Assembly (NCBI GenBank): GCA_016929645.1 | Contig: JAFGIK010000105.1 | Span: 1 to 40,054 of the forward strand | Direction of reading: 5' to 3' | Length of the DNA: 40,054 nucleotides | Source of the DNA: Candidatus Dojkabacteria bacterium | GTDB taxonomy: Bacteria; Patescibacteriota; Dojkabacteria; SC72; JAFGCJ01 | Shown here: positions 35,380 to 40,054 of the stretch, piece by piece | How positions within the stretch are numbered: position 1 is the stretch's first letter | How the letters are laid out: each line of letters opens with the position of its first letter | Position numbers and translations under genes: made by a program | Notes under the pieces: generated by a model | The model's database searches: none | Seen by the model: the letters and a program-made list of their open reading frames with translations, nothing else | Told to the model about the DNA's origin: nothing

Positions 35380-35989
35380 TTGTCTTTTGAGTTACTTCAA
35401 TTTTTATTAATGTGCCATTATTTCCAGGCAAAGATCCAGACACTAAAATATAATCGTCACCAATTTCTAAAATTCTTTTATTAACAAAAGTCACTACTTT
35501 ACCACCCATTCTTCCGGCCATTCTTTTTCCTTTAAGAACTCTACCAGGATCAGTACCAGCACCTATTGCACCTGCAGCTCTATGCCTATCAGATTGACCA
35601 TGGGTTTTGGGACCACCATGAAAACCATGTCTTTTAACAACACCAGCAAAACCTTTAGATTTCGATACAGCAGAAACTTTTACTAAAAAATCCTCAGAAA
35701 CAACATCAGAAATATTTAATTTGTCGCCAATTTTATATTCAGACTCCTCAGTATTATCTACAACCCATTCATACCCAGGAACAAACTTCAGTCCTTTAAA
35801 AGATCCTGTCTCTGATTGAGTAGGGTTTTTCTTTTGACCAATTCCAATTCCAACCTTCATCTTTTGTCCTTGCACAGTCTCGACTCGAGTAACAAAATTG
35901 TCAGGAAGATGTACAACAGTAACAGGTCGTAACTTACCATCTTTGAAAACCTGAGTCATTCCTTTTTTTGTTCCTAATAAATAGTTCAT
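35369..35989 (-). CDS. rplC: 50S ribosomal protein L3 (uL3)
   Basis: The 206 residues match the family: LLGTKKGMTQVFKDGKLRPVTVV, VSKSKGFAGVVKRHGFHGGPKTHGQSDRHRAAGAIGAGTDPGRVLKGKRMAGRMGG. The W-finger loop lies near the peptidyl-transferase centre. Second gene of the S10 operon. Confidence 0.98.
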   Translation of the reverse strand: MNYLLGTKKGMTQVFKDGKLRPVTVVHLPDNFVTRVETVQGQKMKVGIGIGQKKNPTQSETGSFKGLKFVPGYEWVVDNTEESEYKIGDKLNISDVVSEDFLVKVSAVSKSKGFAGVVKRHGFHGGPKTHGQSDRHRAAGAIGAGTDPGRVLKGKRMAGRMGGKVVTFVNKRILEIGDDYILVSGSLPGNNGTLIKIEVTQKTNEN

Positions 35990-36011
35990 TACAAAAGAAA
36001 ATAATTATAAA

Positions 36012-36320
36012 CTACAATATTTCTATCCCAACTCCAGCAGGAACTTGAAGATGCTGAAGAGCATCAATCGTCTGCGCAGTAGGATCAAGAATATCGATTA
36101 ATCTTTTATGGGTCCTTATCTCGAAATGCTCCATTGATCTTTTATAAACATGAGGCGATCTATTTACCGCAAATTTCTGAATAACTGTCGGTAATGGAAT
36201 CGGACCAGACACCTTAGCACCCGTTCTTATAGCTGTCTCAACAATACTCTTGGCTGATCGATCAATAACCCTCGCATCGTATCCTTTCAATTTGATTCGA
36301 ATTTTTGCAGGTGCAGTCAT
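36012..36320 (-). CDS. rpsJ: 30S ribosomal protein S10 (uS10)
   Basis: The 102 residues match the family: [40 protein letters not shown] and [26 protein letters not shown]. First gene of the S10 operon; also a NusB partner in antitermination. It begins 28 bases beyond the hairpin that follows tuf, and no Shine-Dalgarno is visible. Confidence 0.98.
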   Translation of the reverse strand: MTAPAKIRIKLKGYDARVIDRSAKSIVETAIRTGAKVSGPIPLPTVIQKFAVNRSPHVYKRSMEHFEIRTHKRLIDILDPTAQTIDALQHLQVPAGVGIEIL

Positions 36321-36348
36321 TTTAAATAAAGAGCTAAAAATTAAATTT

Positions 36349-36377
36349 AGGTGGGGTTGGCGAAGCCAACCCCACCT
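36349..36377 (-). terminator. Terminator/attenuator hairpin between tuf and rpsJ
   Basis: A perfect 13-bp, GC-rich stem (AGGTGGGGTTGGC and its complement) with a 3-base TTC loop lies 6 bases after the tuf stop codon. On the minus strand it is followed by AAATTTAATTTTTA, a broken T-rich stretch, so termination may be partial. It would set the ratio of tuf to S10-operon transcripts. Confidence 0.75.
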
Positions 36378-36383
36378 ACTTAC

Positions 36384-37568
36384 TTATTTAACAACTTCCG
36401 TTATAACACCAGCTCCAACAGTTCTACCACCCTCTCGAATAGAGAATTTTTGACCTTTCTCAAGAACAACAGGGGCTATAAGTTTACAAGAAAGCTCTAC
36501 ATGATCTCCTGGCATTACCATCTCAGTACCACTTGGTAACTCAACTGATCCAGTAACATCTGCAGTACCAACATAGAACTGTGGTTTGTATCCAGATGTA
36601 AAGGCTGTTGCTCTACCACCTTCATCCTTGGTCAAGATATAAATATCACATTTAAACTCAGTATGTGCTGTAATTGACCCTTTCTTAGCTACAACCTGTC
36701 CTCGTTCCACATCTTCTCTCTTTGCACCTCGTAACAACAAACCAACATTATCACCAGCCTGACCTTCATCAAGAGATTTATTAAACATCTCAACACCTGT
36801 AATTACAGTTGTGATATCCTTTTTATTAAGACCCTTTATATCAACTTCGTCGTTAACCTTGACAATACCTCGCTCAATTCTACCTGTTACAACCGTACCT
36901 CTACCCTCAATTGAGAATACATCTTCAATTGGCATAAGGAAGTCTTTATCGATTGGTCTTTCTGGTAATGGGATATACTCATCAACAGCATCCATTAACT
37001 TCTTAATTGCCTCAATACCCTCTGGTTTACCTTCTTCTGCAGCCTTAGCATCACCTACAATAATTGGACATTTGTCATCAAACTCATATTTCTTCAAAAG
37101 ATCTCTAATCTCTGATTCTATAAGTTCTAAAATCTCAGGATCAGTCTCACCAAAAGTATTTATAAATACAATAATCTTTGGAACTCCAACCTGTTTTGCC
37201 AAAAGAATGTGTTCTCTTGTCTGAGGCATTGGTCCATCTGCAGAGCTAACAACAAGTATAGCTCCATCCATCTGCGCAGCTCCTGTGATCATATTCTTTA
37301 CATAGTCTTTATGTCCAGGACAATCTACATGAGCATAATGTCGTTTTGCTGTCTCATATTCAACATGAGCAACAGAAATCGTTAAACTTTTTGATCTAGA
37401 CTCTGGTGAATTATCAAGTTTATGGTTCCATTTTTCAAAAGTCTCTGCATCTGGAGAGAGAGCTTTAATAATTGCACGGGCAAGTGTTGTCTTACCATGG
37501 TCAACATGACCAATTGTGCCAATATTTACATGAGGTTTTGTCCTCTCATATTTTTTAGCATCAGCCAT
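36384..37568 (-). CDS. tuf: Elongation factor Tu
   Basis: The GTPase that delivers aminoacyl-tRNA to the ribosome. The 394 residues match the family: [14 protein letters not shown] (P-loop), [49 protein letters not shown], and the domain 2/3 signatures [13 protein letters not shown] and [16 protein letters not shown]. It has its own promoter (37634-37662) and a GC-rich hairpin just after its stop. It stands between fusA and rpsJ. Confidence 0.99.
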   Translation of the reverse strand: MADAKKYERTKPHVNIGTIGHVDHGKTTLARAIIKALSPDAETFEKWNHKLDNSPESRSKSLTISVAHVEYETAKRHYAHVDCPGHKDYVKNMITGAAQMDGAILVVSSADGPMPQTREHILLAKQVGVPKIIVFINTFGETDPEILELIESEIRDLLKKYEFDDKCPIIVGDAKAAEEGKPEGIEAIKKLMDAVDEYIPLPERPIDKDFLMPIEDVFSIEGRGTVVTGRIERGIVKVNDEVDIKGLNKKDITTVITGVEMFNKSLDEGQAGDNVGLLLRGAKREDVERGQVVAKKGSITAHTEFKCDIYILTKDEGGRATAFTSGYKPQFYVGTADVTGSVELPSGTEMVMPGDHVELSCKLIAPVVLEKGQKFSIREGGRTVGAGVITEVVK

Positions 37569-37633
37569 AATTTGGTATTAATTAAATTTATATTAAATAA
37601 GATTGTTAAAAGGCTTATTCAGTATCGCTGCGT

Positions 37634-37662
37634 ATAATAACAGAAAATATTTGACGTTGCAA
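37634..37662 (-). promoter_or_regulatory. tuf promoter (TTGCAA-N17-TATTAT)
   Basis: The -35 TTGCAA (37657-37662) and -10 TATTAT (37634-37639) are 17 bases apart. The leader to tuf is about 59 bases. The -35 and spacing equal those before infA. It lies in the 114-base fusA-tuf gap, in which no terminator for fusA is seen, so fusA read-through may add to tuf. Confidence 0.65.
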
Positions 37663-37682
37663 GATAAAGTCCATTTTACCAG

Positions 37683-39794
37683 TTATTTTGTATTTTTGCT
37701 ACCAACGATCTCTTCTGTAATATTTGCAGGGACCTTTTCATAATGTGAGAACTCAACATTTGGTACACCTCTACCAGATGTCATAGATCTCAACTGATTG
37801 GTAAAACCAAACAGTTCAGATAAAGGTGCTTTCGCTCCAATAAGATGCAGCTTCCCTTTTATCTCAGTTTTTTCTATTCGACCTCTCTTACCACTAAGAA
37901 ATCCCGTAATATCTCCAACATACTCTTCAGGAGTAACAACTTCCACGCTCATAATTGGTTCAAGCAAAACAGGCTTAGCATTTTTACATCCTTCTCTAAA
38001 GGCCTGGGATGCAGCTATCTTAAATGCTTGATCAGAAGAGTCAACATCATGATAAGAACCATCGTATACTGTAACTTTGATATCAACCACTGGATATCCA
38101 GCAAGAACACCGTTAAATAAAGATTCTTTAACTCCTTTTTGAATGGATGGTATATACTCTTTAGGTATAGCACCACCTCTAACCTCATCCACAAACTCAA
38201 ATCCTTTTCCTGGTTCAAGAGGCTCAATTTTCAACCAACAATGTCCATATTGACCTCTACCACCAGATTGATGAACATATTTTCCTTCCCATTCGACAAT
38301 ATCATTTATTGTTTCTTTATATGCAACCTGTGGTTTACCTGTTGCCGCTTCAACACCAAATTCTCGCTTCATCCTGTCCACAAGAATTTCAATATGTAAC
38401 TCACCCATTCCTGAGATAATTGTTTGACCAGTTTCCTCATCGACAAAAACCTTAAATGTTGGATCTTCCTGGGCAAGCTTATTCAATGCTAGAGACATCT
38501 TTTCCTGATCTGCATTTGTCTTTGGCTCAATTGCAACATTAACAACAGGATCTGGGAATTCTATAGATTCTAAAATAATCTTATGGGATTCATCACATAA
38601 TGTATCTCCAGTAGTTGAATCTTTCAGCCCTACCAAAGCGGCAATATCCCCAGCTCTAATGCCTTCTACTTCTTCTCTATCATTTGCATGCATTAACACG
38701 ACTCGACCGACTCTCTCTTTTATATCTTTTGCTGAATTATAAACATAGCTTCCAGAGTTCAATACACCAGAATACATTCGAATATATGCAAGTGAACCAA
38801 TATGTGGATCAGTTGCAATTTTAAACACTAAACCAGAGAATGGCTCTTCTTCAACAAGTTTGCGTGTGATTTTCTTTTCTGGATCTTTAGGATCCATACC
38901 AACTACCTCACTGATATCTGCTGGTGAAGGTAAAAGTCGAACTACAAGGTCTAGTATCTTTGGAACAATATTTCCTTTTCTAGAATCACCTGTTGAAATA
39001 GGAAAGAATTTTCCAGAAATAACAGCCTTTCGCATCGCTTTCCATATCTCTTCTTCTGTAAACTCAGCACCTTCCAAATATTTCTCCATAAATGCGTCAT
39101 CATGGTCAGCAATAGCCTCCAGTAACTCTTTTCGATATTTGTCTGCAGTTTCTTTCATATCTGCAGGAATTTCTTCTTCATTCAGTAACTCACTGTCGGC
39201 GTTGTTTGGATCATATGTATAAGCTTTCATTGAAACAAGGTCAATAATTCCATGTACATCTTTCTCAATACCAAGTGGAAGATGAACTGGATATGCATTT
39301 GGACTTAATCTATCTCTAATTGTCTCTAGTGATAAATTGAAATCACCACCAATAAGATTCAGTTTATTAATAAAGCAAACTCTAGGAACATGATATTTAT
39401 CAGCTTGTCTCCATACAGTTTCGGATTGAGGCTCTACTCCTCGTCGCGCATCAAAGATAACAAGCGCTCCATCAAGAACTCTCAATGAACGCTCAACTTC
39501 TGCTGTAAAATCTACATGGCCAGGAGTATCAATAATATTGATTCTATGATTCACACCATCTACTTTCCAGAAACAGGTAGTCGCTGCGGATTGAATGGTA
39601 ATTCCTCTCTCACGTTCCTGCTCCATCCAGTCCATCTGAGTTGCACCATCATCTATTCTTCCGATTCTGTGAATCTTACCGGTAAAATACAAAATGCTTT
39701 CGGTAGTTGTAGTCTTACCTGCATCTATATGAGCAATAATTCCAATATTTCGAATTTTATTCTGCTCGAATTTAACATTCTCTGACTTTCCCAC
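37683..39794 (-). CDS. fusA: Elongation factor G
   Basis: The translocase GTPase. The 703 residues match the family: AHIDAGKTTTTESILYFTG (P-loop), DTPGHVDFTAEVERSLRVLDGALVIFDA, NKLN region, GMGELHIEILVDRMKREFGVEA (domain III) and the domain IV/V motifs RGGAIPKEYIPSIQKGV and SMTSGRG. The only suitable start is a GTG at 39794, since an in-frame stop lies six bases upstream. Two tandem promoters precede it. rpsL and rpsG, which normally come before fusA, are not directly upstream. Confidence 0.98.
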   Translation of the reverse strand: MGKSENVKFEQNKIRNIGIIAHIDAGKTTTTESILYFTGKIHRIGRIDDGATQMDWMEQERERGITIQSAATTCFWKVDGVNHRINIIDTPGHVDFTAEVERSLRVLDGALVIFDARRGVEPQSETVWRQADKYHVPRVCFINKLNLIGGDFNLSLETIRDRLSPNAYPVHLPLGIEKDVHGIIDLVSMKAYTYDPNNADSELLNEEEIPADMKETADKYRKELLEAIADHDDAFMEKYLEGAEFTEEEIWKAMRKAVISGKFFPISTGDSRKGNIVPKILDLVVRLLPSPADISEVVGMDPKDPEKKITRKLVEEEPFSGLVFKIATDPHIGSLAYIRMYSGVLNSGSYVYNSAKDIKERVGRVVLMHANDREEVEGIRAGDIAALVGLKDSTTGDTLCDESHKIILESIEFPDPVVNVAIEPKTNADQEKMSLALNKLAQEDPTFKVFVDEETGQTIISGMGELHIEILVDRMKREFGVEAATGKPQVAYKETINDIVEWEGKYVHQSGGRGQYGHCWLKIEPLEPGKGFEFVDEVRGGAIPKEYIPSIQKGVKESLFNGVLAGYPVVDIKVTVYDGSYHDVDSSDQAFKIAASQAFREGCKNAKPVLLEPIMSVEVVTPEEYVGDITGFLSGKRGRIEKTEIKGKLHLIGAKAPLSELFGFTNQLRSMTSGRGVPNVEFSHYEKVPANITEEIVGSKNTK

Positions 39795-39853
39795 AGATAT
39801 TTAGTAATTAAAATTAGTCCATAGAATAAAGGCTTATCATGGAAACAAGTTGG

Positions 39854-39882
39854 ATTATATACAATATAATTATATCTGTCTA
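39854..39882 (-). promoter_or_regulatory. fusA promoter P1 (TAGACA-N17-TATAAT)
   Basis: A 5/6 -35 (39877-39882) and a perfect -10 (39854-39859) are 17 bases apart. Start would be near 39847, giving a leader of about 53 bases before the GTG. Confidence 0.7.
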
Positions 39883-39935
39883 ACCTTCCTCAAGAAGAAA
39901 GAAAAAATATTGAATTAATAAACTTGCTTAAGTGA

Positions 39936-39964
39936 ATTATATCGAAATGATAAACGAAAGTCTA
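39936..39964 (-). promoter_or_regulatory. fusA promoter P2 (TAGACT-N17-TATAAT)
   Basis: A 4/6 -35 (39959-39964) and a perfect -10 (39936-39941), again 17 bases apart, lie 82 bases upstream of P1 and share its unusual TAGAC -35 core. Confidence 0.6.
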
Positions 39965-39976
39965 TTGACAGTCTTG

Positions 39977-40030
39977 TCCAATGGGAAATGATACCGAAAT
40001 GAATAATTAGATCCAAAGGGAAATGATACC
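39977..40030. repeat. Pair of 19-base direct repeats near the window end
   Basis: TCCAATGGGAAATGATACC (39977-39995) and TCCAAAGGGAAATGATACC (40012-40030) differ at one base and are 35 bases apart start to start. They lie just upstream of the fusA P2 -35. They could be regulator sites or the multiple terminal sites of a mobile element whose body would lie beyond 40054. Confidence 0.6.
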
Positions 40031-40054
40031 CAAAAATGGTGAGCTAAGTCATAA

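Larger units (their letters stand above)
39795..40054. other. Region upstream of fusA to the window end
   Basis: No ORF is supported in these 260 bases. They contain the two fusA promoters and the 19-base repeat pair. There is no sign of rpsL or rpsG within the window. Confidence 0.7.

Overview
The window reads as a chromosomal segment of a Candidate Phyla Radiation (Patescibacteria) bacterium. The evidence is the strongly AT-rich sequence, tightly packed genes, a bacterial type A RNase P RNA, an S10-spc-alpha ribosomal operon with no rpmD (uL30) between rpsE and rplO (a loss known across the CPR), and a VirB6-like secretion locus of small divergent membrane and secreted proteins. Several genes end in TGA (the 366-residue gene at 9461, secY, rplN, rpoA, map), so the code is the ordinary bacterial one and not the UGA=Gly code of Gracilibacteria/Absconditabacteria. 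I cannot assign a phylum more finely from sequence alone.

Layout. 1-1498 (+): greA and a sortase. 1536-4649 (-): an operon of a CAP-domain surface protein, a polytopic membrane protein and an archaeal-type UMP kinase. 4650-5397: a 750-base AT-rich gap with a perfect DnaA box, a possible 41-codon ORF and the strong terminator of hup. 5398-8140 (-): hup (HU), the YmdB phosphodiesterase and ribonuclease Y. 8451-16089 (-): a transport/surface locus made of a Cys-rich secreted protein, a VirB6/TrbL-like channel protein, an 814-residue membrane protein ending in a disulfide-rich zincin-like domain, and a bitopic protein, with tgt at its end. 16148-17212 (-): queA. 17356-18288 (+): fmt. 18364-18782 (-): rnpB. 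18965-20449 (+): yifB/comM. 20471-37568 (-): tuf, then S10-spc-alpha with secY, adk, map, infA, rpoA, and rplM-rpsI at the tail. 37683-39794 (-): fusA.

How the parts work together. The right half is the core translation, secretion and transcription supply: EF-G, EF-Tu, ribosomal proteins, SecY, IF-1 and the RNA polymerase alpha subunit. fmt (initiator tRNA formylation), map and rnpB add tRNA and nascent-chain processing, and tgt plus queA are two steps of queuosine modification. rny and ymdB belong to RNA turnover. The left half is mostly cell-surface and secretion genes, whose partners (a VirB4-type ATPase, sortase substrates) are not in the window.

Regulatory sequence is readable. Canonical sigma70-type promoters with 17-base spacers precede fusA (two in tandem), tuf, infA (internal to the operon) and hup. 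A different set of -10 boxes lies only 2-11 bases before the start codons of greA, fmt, yifB and the 483-residue secreted-protein gene, which suggests leaderless or nearly leaderless mRNAs. Most ribosomal protein genes lack a visible Shine-Dalgarno sequence, whereas hup has a perfect one.
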